Source: Girardinichthys multiradiatus (taxonomy: Eukaryota > Chordata > Actinopteri > Cyprinodontiformes > Goodeidae). From it: DNA of 64,000 nt. This document shows positions 11,401-26,400 of the stretch, piece after piece. Positions within the stretch are counted from its first letter, which is position 1; each line of letters starts with the position of its first letter. The position numbers and the translations under genes are program-made. The stretch covers positions 13,799,740 through 13,863,739 of the forward strand of contig NC_061804.1 of the NCBI RefSeq assembly GCF_021462225.1. Reading direction: 5' to 3'. The notes under the pieces are model-generated. The model was given only the letters and a program-made list of their open reading frames with translations. It did no database searches and was not told the DNA's origin.

Positions 11401-14400
11401 GACAACGCAGCAGAACAGATTCTCTTAAAAGGGTTGTTGACAGCACCAATCATCACAAATTAATCAGTCAGAGTTCAGAATCTGTCAACTTTCCCTTGAT
11501 TGCTTCTGATTGGTGATCTGCAGGTCAAACACTGACAAACCAAATGTTTTTTCAATCTATTAATGGTCTAGAAAAGTACCCCTCAACAGTGCTGCACACT
11601 TCTTTTTCTTTTTACAGTTTTTCTTGCGTTTATGATTCCAGTTTTTTTTCTGTCTGTCTATTTGATTTTAATCAGTTTAGCTGCTTTGCAGAGTTCTATT
11701 TAAAACCTTTATTGAAAAGCTCAAGTTCTTACGTATGAAAATGTTATTGATAATGCATTGATTGCTCTTTGTGTAGCTTGCTTACAGTAAATTGTCTTGC
11801 ATATTATCTTTAAAATGAAATGAAATATAAAACTCTAAACCAAACTGTTTCTGTTGTTTAAAGAGTGACAGAAAGTGACAGAATGACTGGATTTTTCTCT
11901 GACAGAGAGTAAAGCTTTATGAAACAATGCCAAGGCCACTGAAATGTACTTGCCTCCTGTTAAAAAGCATGTAAATACATTTAGATCTGATGGGAGCACC
12001 GAGTTAAAAAGGCTTGCTCATTTTAAACTGAATATAAATCAACTGTACTGAATATGTACAATTAGCTGCAGTTTGAGACTGGCAGGGATCTTTTCATTCA
12101 GTTTTTTTTGCTTCTAAAGGCAGAGAAGTAAACAGAATAAGGCTGAAGCTGTCACAGTGAGAATGGGAGGGAGTGTACCATCAGGCTTTGTTGAGAAGAG
12201 AATGAAGAGTGTGTGTGGATCTGCAAGTATTTTTCTGATAATCGGCTGGTTTGTCTGAGACGTCACGCAACTGATAAAAGAAGCAGATGTAGTAAAAGGA
12301 GACACTCAACTGGTTTTTGGAGGCCTGCTCCATCAGTAAGGCGAGCTCCCTCATGAAGTGGCCGCAGAGCTGGTTCTTCTCTGATGCTCCGGACATCATA
12401 GTCAACCAGACAGGCTCGGCCACGCGGGGCATTGTGTAGAGGTCACAGATGGTCATCCTGGAGACGAGGTATGGCAAGAGAGGAATGGAGAGGGGGAAAA
12501 AAAAAAAACGGGACGAGGGGGGAAAAGAGAAAACAGACACATTATTGTCTCACATTGGAAACAAAGGAGATCTTAGTTCACAGAGCTTCACTTTCTGCAC
12601 TGAGGCTATGGGAGACCCTCACTGTGTGTGTATTGTATGCGTTTGTCACAGTCCGACCAATTTGTCTGCTCACACACAACTCTGTGTTGGAATGAACGGT
12701 GTAAGTGTGTGTGCATGCATGTCCATCTGTATGTTGCTCAGCTCTTTAGGTATTTGTCCATTCAGAACAACTCGACTCCTCCGTGAAACTTGGTGCGTTG
12801 GCGAGCGCGTCTCACACAGGAGGCTAAAGGCAATCGCAGTAGCCAAAGCTCGTACTTGTCATCTTCCGCTTATCCGGGACCGGGTCGCGGGGGCAGCAGA
12901 CTCAGCAGAGACGCCCAGACGTCCCTCTCTCCAGACACCTCCTCCAGCTCCTCCAGGGGGAGCCCAAGGCGTTCCCAGGCCAGCCGAGAGACATAGTCCC
13001 TCCAGCGTGTCCTGGGCTGTCCCCTGGGCCTCCTCCTGGTGGGACGTGCCTGGAACACCTCCCGAGGAAGGCGTCCAGGAGGCATCCGGTATAGATGCCC
13101 GAGCCACCTCAACTGGCTCCTCTCGATGTGGAGGAGTAGCGGCTCTACTCCGAGCTCCTCCCGGATGGCCGAGCTCCTCACCCTATCTCTAAGGGAGTGC
13201 CCGGCCACCCTACAGAGGAAGCTCATTTCCGCCACTTGTATCCAGGATCTCGTTCTTTCGGTCATGACCCAAAGTTCATGGCCATAGGTGAGGGTAGGAA
13301 TGTAGACCGACCGGTAAATCGAGAGCTTCGCTTTCCGACTCAGCTCTCTCTTCACCACAACGGACCGGCACAGCGTATCCATTACTGTGGCAGCCGCACT
13401 GATCCGTCTGTCGATCTCCCGCTCCATTCTTCCCTCACTCGTGAACAAGATCCCGAGATACTTAAACTCCTCCACTTGAGGCAGGAACTCCCCTCCAACC
13501 TGAAGAGGACAAGCCACCCTTTTCCGGTCGAGTACCATGGCCTCGGACTTGGAGGAGCTGATCTTCATCCCAGCCGCTTCACACTCGGCTGCGAACCGCC
13601 CCAGTGCATGCTGTAGGTCTTGGCTAGAGGGGGCCAGCAGGACCACGTCATCTGCAAAAAGAAGAGACGAAATCCTCTGGTCCCCAAACCAGACCCCCTC
13701 CGGCCCTTGGCTGCGTCTAGAAATCCTGTCCATAAAAGTTATGAACAGGACCGGTGACAAAGGGCAGCCCTGCTGGAGTCCAACATGCACCGGGAACAGG
13801 TCCGACTTAGTGCCGGCAATGCAGACCAAACTCCTGCTCCGCTTCTACAGGGACCCGATGGCCCCTAATAAAGGGCCCCCGATTCCATACTCATGGAGCA
13901 CCCCCCACAGGGCATCACGAGGGACACAGTCAAATGCCTTCTCCAGGTCCACAAAACACACGTGGACCAGTTGGGGAAACTCCCATGAACCCTCGAGTAC
14001 CCTGTAGAGGGTATAGAGCTGGTCCAGTGTTCCAAAGCAATGTGGAAAAATCTTGAATATACATATTTACCCGCAGTCTTCTGAGCTTCAAATAGTTTTG
14101 CTTAATGTAACAAAGGTAATCAGCAGCTATCAACCCTGGTGATCAGTAACATGTCGTCAGATAAGGGCTGAAAATGATTTGCGCAATTGATCTAGTCTTG
14201 CTGGAAACGTCTGGAGATCTCGGTCTGTAAACAAAGTCAACTTCCAACCTCTGACCTATAAAGACGCTGGTGGCAGAAAAGCTGCAGAAAAGCTTAGAGA
14301 AATCCCAGGTAACTTTTGCTACAAGTCCTACATTCAAGTTTTTTTAGGAAGTATTTTCACACATGCTCCTTTTACAGGAAATCATCTATAAAAACAAAAG

Positions 14401-17400
14401 AAGTAAAAACTGAATTACAACATTGTGATATGATTTTTAAGAGGTCAGGCGAGGCAACCTTAGCTTTCAGATTTATCTTAGAAGGCCGCTGTCACCGATA
14501 ATGTAGAAGTCCGTCCAACAAGTTTATTTTTTTAATAATAAGTCTAAACACCAATTAATAAAAATTATTGACCTTTTCTATCTGAACTGAATTCAGCATT
14601 CATTATTATTCCAAGACAATAAGGGAGCAGCACAAACTAGGAGAAACGAGCCAAAAAGCAACCCCTCACATCCAAAACGGGTCCCCCAGACTTTCAGTAC
14701 GTCACCAGGGCAGCAGAGACGACGCGTCAGTATCAGCATCAAATGATCCAATAATGTGTCAGACATTCCTGTGTTATGAACAGCTTCACATATCCTCAGC
14801 CCCTCTTGACCCTGCTCTGTCTGTTGTGTATTTGTGCTCTGAGTGTTTGCAATTGTGCAGAGGTCTGAGACTGGGCCAGCGCTACATGAGGAGGGAAATC
14901 TAGTTTCAATATCCCTGATGCAGCTGTTCAGGAGGACTTAAAAAGAACCGGCCTGAGATGGGGAACTAAACCAACGTGTCAGGCTGGGCAGCGAGATTTG
15001 CATTACCTCAGTATGGAGGTCAACATTTCGGAGCCCCACTATGTAATTTCCAGAGGCCAAATGTCAGTTTTCATGAAGATGATGAATATGTGCATAAAGG
15101 ATGCCTTTTTGATAAAAACGAAGTTGACTACTCTTTCAAAACAAAATAACAGTGGCCAAATTTCATTCAGTACAATTTTAGTTCATTTGAGTTTTTGCAA
15201 GGTTTATACATTCACTCAACCTAAGCTGTGGACTTAAATAGGTTTTCCTTTTCAAAATTCCACACTTCTTTTTCCAGCTGTTTTTCTAACATTATCAACA
15301 TCTGAGTAGAAAACAAAGATCTACTTGGGTTTCATGATCTAAATTAATCTATCCCATAAAAAAAAACAAATTTATCACGAAACACCAAGCTGAAGTTTGC
15401 CTTCAAGTCTGCATTGCAGTAAAAAGCCAGTTGTAGTTTTAAACCAACAAAAAGTAAGAAATTACAAGATTTTTCTCAGTTATGTATCAAGACATGCCTG
15501 TAAGCTCTATGTGGTCAAAAAAGTGCATCAAAATACATGTTCTTGGTTGATGCGTTTACAGAAACAAAATGGTGGGAGACGTTAGTTTTAGACATTTAAT
15601 GAATATGAGTAACAGTCAAAATTGGCTCAAAACAGAACTGCTCCCAATTTTGTTTTTTTGGAAAATGCTAATTTGTTGAATTTCTTTTTTTTTTTTTTTT
15701 TCCTGTTTTTGCTCTTCTATCTACAACTAATGCCTCACATAGTTAATTGTGCCTTTAATTTTCCCGTCCTTTTGTATTAAATGACAACAACAATGAAGAT
15801 TACTGTTAGCAATCAGCAACTCCAAAGAATTCGTCAACAAGGAGGAAAAAACTGAAGTTTAGATGTGGCAAATTGAACATTAACATTCTTCAAAAATAAA
15901 TCAATTGAATTGGATGAATTTTGTTGAATTATAAATGCAAACTGAATTTTTTTAAGAATGTGTAGGAACTGTGACAGTTGGATTAGATTGGCTTCACCAG
16001 ATCTGGTTACAGGAGCACATACATGACTCTAATCCTGTGTTTTGCGTGTTGGTACAGAAGTCCCACTTGTGCCGGTCTAAATGCAAGCCACAACGTTACC
16101 ACTGTTGGCCGGTGTAACTTACGTACGCATGCCTCTGCTAAGTTCCCAGCTTATCTTTGCCAGCATGTGTGCGTGTCCACCCTCCTACGACGTCAAAGCC
16201 ACATCAGCATCGGGGGAAGGAATTTCTTCCAGTTTCCTTCTTTAATGTTCCATGAAGTCAAACCCCCCAAATGGCAAAGGTGGCCCCCCAAAGCATGGAG
16301 GTGAATTTTTAAAGATATTTTTATAGTCCAGTGCACAAGTGTTCCTCCTGATGGCACTCAGTATTTACTATTTTGGTGCTTGCTTGTGACCAGATTCTGG
16401 GGAAGGTAGGGTTGCCACTCAGGCAGCTTGGGGTTGCTAAGGCCAGGTGTCAACCGCCACATGACCGCAGCAATGTGGAGACTTCACACAGGGAACTGCC
16501 AGCATGCATGTAGCAAGTGAAAGTACTGCCGTCAGGGATGTGCATGAACAAACTCTGTTTGTTTGGTTGTCATAAAACACACAATTGAGTCATGGAACAG
16601 TGGCAGCACGTCCTACACATACAAAAATGCACACACTTATGTAGCCTAATATGCATTACTACATAATTAATGTCACCACAAATAAAGTCTAAAGCCTTCC
16701 TGGAACTGATGTTTCACACAGGTCCATATAAAAACAACCTCTTCAACCACTGCTAGAATGCGTCCTACATTATGGTTACAATGTTATCAACCATGGTTTG
16801 GTGATGCAGGTAGGGAAGAGTGGATCTTTTTTATTGCAGCACGTTGAAATTTTTCATACTGGGATTGTTACTCATATCGTTAACTTGATTATAGGACCAA
16901 AATAACTAACTATTAAAACTAAACTATTAAGTCTTTAAGTCTTAAAGGTGATTATTTGGTGATATTTTCTCTGGTATTTACATAATTGAATGTTTAATCA
17001 TGAAATCTGAGTAAAAGGAGAATATCTGAGGGCAATATCGCAAAAACATTGGCGCTGAGAACAAAGTCGCTGAACAGTGTTGATGAGTTGCAATAATCCA
17101 GTCTTTTCTTGGCAAGAAAACAAGCCACTTTGGGTTTTCACCAAGAATAAATGGAACGGTTCCATGGAGGTACCACATTATCCATATATGGAAGTGCATA
17201 TTAATTTTAAATGGCGTGGCTCCAAAGGCAGTTTTATGTCAGTAAAGTGTGATCTATAATTACTTATCTGTTCAAAAAAAACTATGTAGAGATTGATTGT
17301 ATTTTTTTGTTTAATATAAAAAGATGATCAGCTTTTCTGGATCTAAATATATTTAATTTTAAAGGGGGAAAAAATCATGTGGAAGATGTGATGCCGGGAG

Positions 17401-20400
17401 TCTTTTATGGTGCATTATAACATCATGTTCATGCTTGTTTTTCCACCCCTGGTCCTCAGTGCAGCAACCACTTGTCAATATTGACAGATTTTATTGCCAA
17501 CAAAAAATAACACCCACTTTAAATCCTGGCAACATGAGACACAGACCTGAAACTGAGTGATTTAAACTGTAAGAGAAACGCCGAGTCATTTAATGCTGCT
17601 GTTGACAATTACGTTGTTTCCAGACCTTGAATGATAAAAAGGTTTTTGATATATATTCCTTATAAAACATGCTGTAAAAAGACAGAAAGTGCGCAGGAAG
17701 AAAAAGAGGACAAAAAAAAGTCAAAAATAATTTCAGTGTCAAAGTTAGAGAATGTGAGTTGCTGCCCAACCTGAACTCGTTGAGCCCATCAACCATTCGG
17801 CTGTAAGCCAGAGCTCGCTGACTGACATCTGCTGACCGCCGACTTATCTTCATGGCCTTGAATGATATAACACACACACACACACACAGAGGAGTTTGTG
17901 GGGGAATAAGTGCAAGAATAACAGAAAGTGGGACAGAGGATGAATTGAATAAATAGCGTTTAGAGTCTCAGGAGTTTTCACTAGAAAGCATAAGCACAGA
18001 TGTGAACTGTATGTCATTAGAACGGGTAATCTGACAACCTGCTTATTACAAAGGTACAAACAAAGGTTAAGACATTAAAACAGTTTGTTTCAAAAGAGGC
18101 TGTCAATATATTTGCATAAATGTACCTGCTCAATGGCACTCTTTAGTTTGTTCATGTGGCTTTCAAACAGCGGGAAGTGGGAGAAGAAGAACTCCTGGAA
18201 GCGGCTGCTCTCTTCAGGGTTTGGCGACAGCGTGAAGATGACTCCAATGGCAATCTTCTTCTTCCGCATCACCCCAAGGCCTTGACCGCCACTTTCATCG
18301 GACATGTTAAAGCTCTCCTCCACTGACCTAATCAGAGTGGGGTTCACAGGGAGCCGACTTCAGACAACAAGAAGCTGAAGTAAGGGTGTAACTATCTGAA
18401 AATGCAAATCTAAACTTGCTACTTCTGCCCTTTAAGATTCTTAAGATTTCTCATTCATAAAACCTCACATACCCGGTTTAAGACTCCCAAAGTCAAGTGG
18501 ACTTAATGTACTATAGCAAGTAAACAAATCAAATTTAGGTTACAGTTAAGCTAGTTTTTCCTTTTGGGCCTGTTTTAGTGTTGCAACTAGTAAACAAGAT
18601 GCTCTGGTGCTGGCAGACAGAGCGCTGGGAAGATTACCATATTTGAAAAACTGACAGCTGCATTTACATTAACAGGTCAACAGAGCATCCTGCCTAGTCA
18701 CAGGACTGTGCGACTGTGAGCAGTCATTAGCGCATAGCAGCAGCATTTGTCATTCTCCCAGCTGCCTGCTAGATTCAGAGTACATCTTTGCAGGATAAAC
18801 TTTATAGACGCCACACAGCAGCAGAAAGGAGGGGCAGAGGCATAGCAGTGTTTAGGAGAAAGAGGAGGTTTGAGTGCTGGGGAAGTCATTTGTCTCTCTC
18901 CGTTTAATATTTTAGGTGTGTACATATCCATGTGGATTATAGATGAACGATGTGTTTGTTACTAATAGAAATGCTTAATTTGGGATTGATTTGGAATTTG
19001 AAAAGAAAAGTTGACAGTCAAACACTATACACTTCACTTTGGTCAATTCAAATCAGTAAAATATAAAAATAATCATCAGCTCTTAATTATTTGAGCAGAG
19101 AAAGCATTGTGCAGGAAAGCAGGGCTACACATTGGTGCAATGTTTATTACAGAAAATATATAAATAAGTAAGCAAATATAAACAAACTAAATATGAACGT
19201 GAAAAGAAAAAAAAAAAAACTTCCGACTAACATCACATCCTTTTTTCACTGTATTTTCTCAGATCCTCTCCCTCTTTAGTCCTTTGCCCTTTTTTACTCC
19301 TTTTCTTTTATTTCTTTTGTGGTTTATGCTTATGCTCAGTCTATACACTCGTGGAAAGCAGCTTGTCTTACATTCAAGAGGTATGAAAAGAGCTACAAAT
19401 AATGTTGGATGTGTTAAAATGGTTGCTTTGTGTTACTTAAACTGGAACTAACTAAAATGCATTTTATAGAAAGGTTCACACTGCAGCACTAACATGATGG
19501 CTTATTTTTTGTTTTAAAAATAAAATGTTTAAGCCATAAATGCCCAATACGGTCCCTCATATAGAATATTTGATCATTTCCAGGTGAAAAAGAAAACCAT
19601 GCTCCCCATAGTAATGACAGGGTCAGGTTCATGCAGTTTGTTATTAATACAATCATCCCATTTATTTAGATCTGAGGCAGGGGTCTGAGGTGGTGGGTCC
19701 TGCATTAATGGCTTGTTTTAAGCAGATGTGGTTGCATGTACGTGTCTTACCATCGAGGGAAGACGCCGTTCTCCAGGCTGGTTGTTTGACTGCGGAGCCA
19801 ACGGCGCTGGTAGCTGGAAGCGCAGCTGCTGGTCAACGAGGAACCAGGCGATGGGAAGGGAGTAATTAACAGGCTGCTCAGAGAGGCTGTTGGGACACAA
19901 GGAGAGATGGAAAAACAACAAAACAGATTAATGGAGACAAATGAAGTGGGCAGGAATGGAGTAGGAGATCAACGGAGCACAACAGATAATAGATACAGAG
20001 AATGGTGGGTGACCAAAATAAAAGGACAAACTGAGTCAGACAGCAAGCATGTAGGGTTACTCATTCACAATGACACATCGTTCATACACAGTTCTGGAGA
20101 ACCTGAATTATAACAGGGTTTCTGATGAGACAAAAAAAAATACACTGGATAAAGAAAAAGAAATAAATTAATTTGGTCTGCAGTCACTGAACAGCTTTCA
20201 ATACTGTCATTACCATGAACAGTATAGCCATTATCTTTATCATCATCTTTGGTGCGTGATCTTGTGGTGTGTAAACTGAGAAGTCAAATTCATAAGATGC
20301 ACAAATTAGAAAATAGAATGATGCCCAAGACAGAAGAAAAAAAACATGACTGAAAGGGGATGGACAGGAGGAGATGGTGTGCTGCTGATGGACAAGTATG

Positions 20401-23400
20401 TTTGCATGCATGTGTGTCAGAGTTGAATAAAGAGCCCTGCATCCCAAATCCAGTTGGAGGTGGTGGCCAGTTGCAAAATGAAGATGACAGAATGTGGCTA
20501 GATTTAGAAGTTCATTTACAAGAAGCTGGTTTTGAGAGCTGCTATATTTAATCATCTGCATGTGACTTATGTTTGAGCACAAGCCCAATACCAGCCTTGC
20601 CAACTGAACGTTATGTTTGTGGAGAGGGAGGTGGTGGGGGACAGAGGTCAGTTTCCACATGACAAGGTTTTTGAGTCCCTGCATGGGTATTTTTTCATAT
20701 TGGATCCCCCACCATCGTTTCCTCTTGTATTAAACAAATTTTCAGAAAGAAATTACATTTAATTTTAATGATTTGTTCTGCATTTCTCAAACAAACACAT
20801 GCAAGCCGCTTTCATGAAGGCATGAAGTACACAATAAAACTGCAAGTGAACTGTTAGGTCTTGTGACTTTGATCTGAGAAGGAAAAGCTAGTCGACCGCA
20901 TTGACACAGGAAGTACTCGGGGGGGGGGGGGGGGGGGCAACACTCACTTGCTGTGTAACACACATTCTGGGAAGTTCACACCAAGACAAACGGGCTGAAA
21001 CTATTTTTAGAACCCGATAAAAGATTTGACAAGGAAAAGGTGATGCATGTTCTTGGTTCTAATCACTCTTTCATCCTCAGAATAAACCTGAAGCACCATT
21101 CAAACCTCATCTGTAAGGCTGAAGGCTGTTCAGATTGTAGGTCAATCCAGGCTTCTGGTGATAGTCTCATTAACCTACCTGACCTGGCAATGCCACTGTC
21201 CCTCTCGTCATGTGGACCTCGGCCTGGCATGTCCATTGGGTGACTGTGGCCTAGAGGAAAGAAGGAGAGAAGGTGATATGTCAGGTTAAATGATAAAGTT
21301 GGAACAGAAAATAAAAAAATACATAAAAGCACAAATTGAACATCAAGAATGCTAAAGGTGCTCTCACACCAATAAGAAACGCCTCATGATCTACAGGTCC
21401 TTCTCAAAATATTAGCATATTGTGATAAAGTTAATTATTTTCCATAATGTCATGATGAAAATTTAACATTCATATATTTTAGTTTCATTGCACACTAACT
21501 GTAATATTTCAGGCCTTATTATTGTCTTAATACGGATGATTTTGGCATACAGCTCATGAAAACCCAAAATTCCTATCTCACAAAATTAGCATATTTCATC
21601 CGACCAATAAAAGAAAAGTGTTTTTAATACAAAAAACGTCAACCTTCAAATAATCATGTACAGTTATGCACTCAATACTTGGTCGGGAATCCTTTTGCAG
21701 AAATGACTGCTTCAATGCGGCGTGGCATGGAGGCAATCAGCCTGTGGCACTGCTGAGGTCTTATGGAGGCCCAGGATGCTTCGATAGCGGCCTTTAGCTC
21801 ATCCAGAGTGTTGGGTCTTGAGTCTCTCAACGTTCTCTTCACAATATCCCACAGATTCTCTATGGGGTTCAGGTCAGGAGAGTTGGCAGGCCAATTGAGC
21901 ACAGTGATACCATGGTCAGTAAACCATTTACCAGTGGTTTTGGCACTGTGAGCAGGTGCCAGGTCGTGCTGAAAAATGAAATCTTCATCTCCATAAAGCT
22001 TTTCAGCAGAAGGAAGCATGAAGTGCTCCACAATCTCCTGATAGCTAGCTGCATTGACCCTGCCATTGATAAAACACAGTGGACCAACACCAGCAGCTGA
22101 CACGGCACCCCAGACCATCACTGACTGTGGGTACTTGACACTGGACTTCTGGCATTTTGGCATTTCCTTCTCCCCAGTCTTCCTCCAGACTCTGGCACCT
22201 TGATTTCCGAATGACATGCAGAATTTGCTTTCATCCGAAAAAAGTACTTTGGACCACTGAGCAACAGTCCAGTGCTGCTTCTCTGTAGCCCAGGTCTGGG
22301 GAATGCGGCACCTGTAGCCCATTTCCTGCACACGCCTGTGCACGGTGGCTCTGGATGTTTCTACTCCAGACTCAGTCCACTGCTTCTGCAGGTCCCCCAA
22401 GGTCTGGAATTGGCCCTTCTCCACAATCTTCCTCAGGGTCCGGTCACCTCTTCTCGTTGTGCAGCGTTTTCTGCCACACTTTTTCCTTCCCACAGACTTC
22501 CCACTGAGGTGCCTTGATACAGCACTCTGGGAACAGCCTATTCGTTCAGAAATTTCTTTCTGTGTCTTACCCTCTTGCTTGAGGGTGTCAATAGTGGCCT
22601 TCTGGACAGCAGTCAGGTCGGCAGTCTTACCCATGATTGGGGTTTTGAGTGATGAACCAGGCTGGGAGTTTTAAAGGCCTCAGGAATCTTTTGCAGGTGT
22701 TTAGAGTTAACTCGTTGATTCAGATGATTAGGTTCATAGCTCGTTTAGAGACCCTTTTAATGATATGCTAATTTTGTGAGATAGGAATTTTGGGTTTTCA
22801 TGAGTTGTATGCCAAAATCATCCAAATTAAGACAATAAAAGACCTGAAATATTTCAGTTAGTGTGCAATGAATCTAAAATATATGAATATTAAATTTTCA
22901 TCATGACATTATGGAAAATAATGAACTTTATCACAATATGCTAATATTTTGAGAAGGACCAGTAGCTGCAGAAAGTGCTGACTCTACTACAAAAGGGCAG
23001 TTATAGATGACCCAGAACTGTTGGTGCACTCGCAGATTTTGTAACTCAGTATAAGGAAGGGTCCCAAAAAAAAATAAAGCAAGAAATCACCACTGTTGCA
23101 ATAGGCTGATGGTCAGCAGCTTTCTCATGGTCACCATCAGCAAAAGTGATATTACTTCTGAAAGACCTTTCTCACAACAAAGTCAGTATTTATAAATATT
23201 TTCTACCGAACCTTTCAGGGAATGCATAAAAAAACACCACATCAGCGCTTCCTCCCACATAACAGAGGTGTGAAACCACAAACTGAGTGAATGAAAAGGC
23301 TCCCCACTTTACAACAGCAAGAGCAGACGTTTTTTTCCCCCACTGTGAAAAAAGGAAGGAGGTGTTTAACTGATGCTGGAGGAAGTTGAACTGAAAGAAT

Positions 23401-26400
23401 GTATGCTCTGCATGTGACATCTGACAGGTATTGGCTAGGTCCGAAATTCATTTAGCAGCATGTCAAAATACCCAACATAACGAGACAAAAAGAAAACAAC
23501 TAGGAAGGTCCTGCAATTAGGGTCTGACCCCTTGAGATCAATTATTTCATGCATCTAAATCCAGAAGTTAAAATATTCACAGAGCAGAGCAAAGTTCTGC
23601 AAATGTTTTTGCAACAATGTATGATTCAAAATAACACCAGAAATCTTAACTGATTGTGTTTCACCTTAACATTAAACTTCAGAGTTAATGTCATCACTGA
23701 AATTAAAGTAGGCTGAATTTATTTTAAGGAAACTTCAAATGTTTGGAAGTGAGGTTTTATGCTGAAATGTTATAACCAGTTAGTCTCTTTCTTGCAGCAG
23801 TTGATTTTCTTGGTATCTTTGTTTAGCATAAATGCAGATTAGTTTATCTCAGAGGCTATAGCTAATAGCTAGTCCGAGAAGGTTCATAAGTACGAAGCTC
23901 TACTGTCTTAACGCAACTCCAAACTTAAAAATATCAGAGGTTTAAGCAAACGCTAAACTATGAACCTTTTAACCACTGTCACAGTGGTTACTCCAGTACT
24001 CGAGGAATGGGATCATCCAACCTCTAAATATGTCCCTGCTTCAACACACCCAACTCCAATAATTAGCTCATTAGCAGAGCTCTGCAGAGCCTCACTGCTA
24101 GCTAAGGAGGCAATTTAGCCAATTTATTCAGGTGTGCAGGACCAGAAAGATATCTAAAACCTGATGGACACCAGCCCTCGAGCACTGGAGCTGAAGACGT
24201 CATACACACCATCAGGTAAGTAGAGATAAGTAAAGCAGCGCAAAACAGGGTTTCTGCAAGTTTCATTAAATTCCATTTAAGACCGCTTGAAGACCATTAT
24301 GGTAGAAATGTGCTTTGATATATATTTTTTGAATCATGATAAGTAAAAGAACACACAAAAAACACATTTTAACTTAATGAATGGTAACAAGTCCACTGTT
24401 TGAGTGGGTTTTGATTTTGTAGGCTGTTTCAACGTACTCAAAAAGATTAAGTTTAGTAGTACAGATTCAAAAAGGATTATTAATAATCGTCATATAATGT
24501 GGTTTTCTTGAACTAGTTGTTGGCTTCAGCCTTAATGCAAATAATCTGAATATATACTAAGCGAAGACTCTTAAAGAGAATTCTACTGCAGGTAAGACCT
24601 TCATAAAATCTTAACAGAACCTTACTTCAAACTTCTCAACCACCCCATCACTTAATCATAGGGAAAACAAATGTTCAGAATATATATAAAGAATCTACAC
24701 AATAACTTCTAATCAAACAATGCAGAGATAAAGACAAGTATGATTACAATACCTGTAATCACAAAGGTCTAACATATTCAGCAACAGGCCAGCTAATGTT
24801 TAGGCTGTGTCACAGTCAGTGATAAATGTTGCAGATTTTTTCACAGTAGCTACCTTCTGAGGGATTCATGTAGAAAGGAGGACTGGGTCTGGGAAAACTG
24901 CCTTGCATTTAACAACATGGAGGCCAGAAAACAATATCACCAGACTAAGCATGCTTTAAACAAGCTTGTTAAAACATCTTTAAAGGAAAAAGAGAAAAGA
25001 AAAAATGCAACTGCCCAGTTCAAATAAAGGCTAAAAGCATTACAAATAACAGTCGAAGCAAGTGGGTGAATGACAGAAGGAAGAGGAGGAAAAGAAACTG
25101 TAAAGTGATGACTAATGCTACAGTAACCAGCACCCAATGAGCCCACCATGCATTTAATGAGTCTGCAATGCACCTGGTCAGAAACTACAGGCCGATATAT
25201 TTACAATGTCTGAGTAAAACTTGTACCGGAGGCTGTAGAAGATATCTGAAGCCAAACATTTCTTCTGGGCAACAATTTACTTATCAACTAGACATTTTTA
25301 GAGGATTAAAGTGTAAACATCAGTTTTCTTCAGCATAACAAAGCAATTTGATTTGTTTCAGCCTAATTAATATGACCCAGGTTCTTTGCAGATGTGCTGT
25401 ATTAAGGCATGCTGTGGCTACTTTGATCACTTCTATTTGCAGGATTAACATGCATGCTACACCGAAAGTCACCTCCTGAACAACCGCCACTACTCCAACT
25501 ACAGCCTTTACGCACACATGCAACTGGCACACGGCATTCGTGGCCAGTTTTGAGCGCCAACCTGAAAAGAAAGATGCGCTCTTGATGAGGCGCAGGGGGC
25601 CCTGTTCAGAGAAGGCCCGTCGAGGGCTGCAGAGCTGAGAAAATCCTGGGCAGCACAAACATAAAACATGGAAGAGAAATAAAAATAGAGGAAGAACAGA
25701 CAAAAAAAAAAAATGAACCACGATTAGTGAATGGATAAGGAGGAAAGCTGGCCGTATCCTGTCGACCAAACTTCTGGTTAGATTTTTAGTCTGGAAATAA
25801 ACAGATAATAGTCTGTTGGACAGCTGGACAAACAGGACAGCTGGTATCATTCACAGAAAACACAGCTTTCTCTACAAGCCAAATTGTATTAGCAATTAAC
25901 CATGGTGTAAAACTGCACATTTAGTGTTTTCTGTGAGGATGAGAAAAAAGGAAATATACAAAAGGATAGAAGCTGCCAACATTTTTATGTTTCTTTAAGG
26001 AAATGCTTTAATTCTTCATTTCTTACAGGAGCATTTACAACCTCAGACTGATTCTGAGTTTCTGCAAAAAGCTAAAACACTAATAGAGTTTCACAACCAG
26101 CAACAAAGAGTGCAGAGATCAAAGATCAAAGAAGGCACTAAAAGCATTAATGGTGTTTGGAGGGGTGACAACGGTTTTGCTCAGATATCACGTGCTCTCC
26201 AAGACTGCTACAAAGTCTGTTAACATCTGTTAACAAGCTGAGTGGAAACGTAACAAGGAATTGCTGGCAGTCTTTCTGGCAGGATTTCTATGCAACTGGG
26301 ACACTAAATGGTCTTAAAGTGAGACAACAGTTGCTAGAAACCAAATAACTCACTCAACTTGGATTATGTAACCTAAGCAAAGGAAATATCCCAGTTGCAG

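Larger units (their letters stand above)
9171..12310 (-). other. fnip1 intron 12
   Basis: This is a 3.1-kb intron. About half is the intact Tc1 element at 9746-11355. I recognise nothing coding in the remainder. Confidence 0.7.
12458..17770 (-). other. fnip1 intron 11
   Basis: This 5.3-kb intron contains the LINE fragment at about 12850-14031, an A/T-rich middle with a poly(T) run near 15687-15704, and no other recognisable feature. Confidence 0.65.
21251..25561 (-). other. fnip1 intron 7
   Basis: This 4.3-kb intron holds the second Tc1 copy (21394-22962) and a MITE-like element (23991-24190). The remainder is AT-rich and featureless. Confidence 0.65.

Noticed and set aside
12449..13192. 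247-codon plus-strand frame
   Set aside because: It runs antisense through the LINE fragment and fnip1 exon 12 flank. GC-rich antisense shadow.
16023..16304. 93-codon plus-strand frame in fnip1 intron 11
   Set aside because: No motif, no splice support and no similarity that I recognise.
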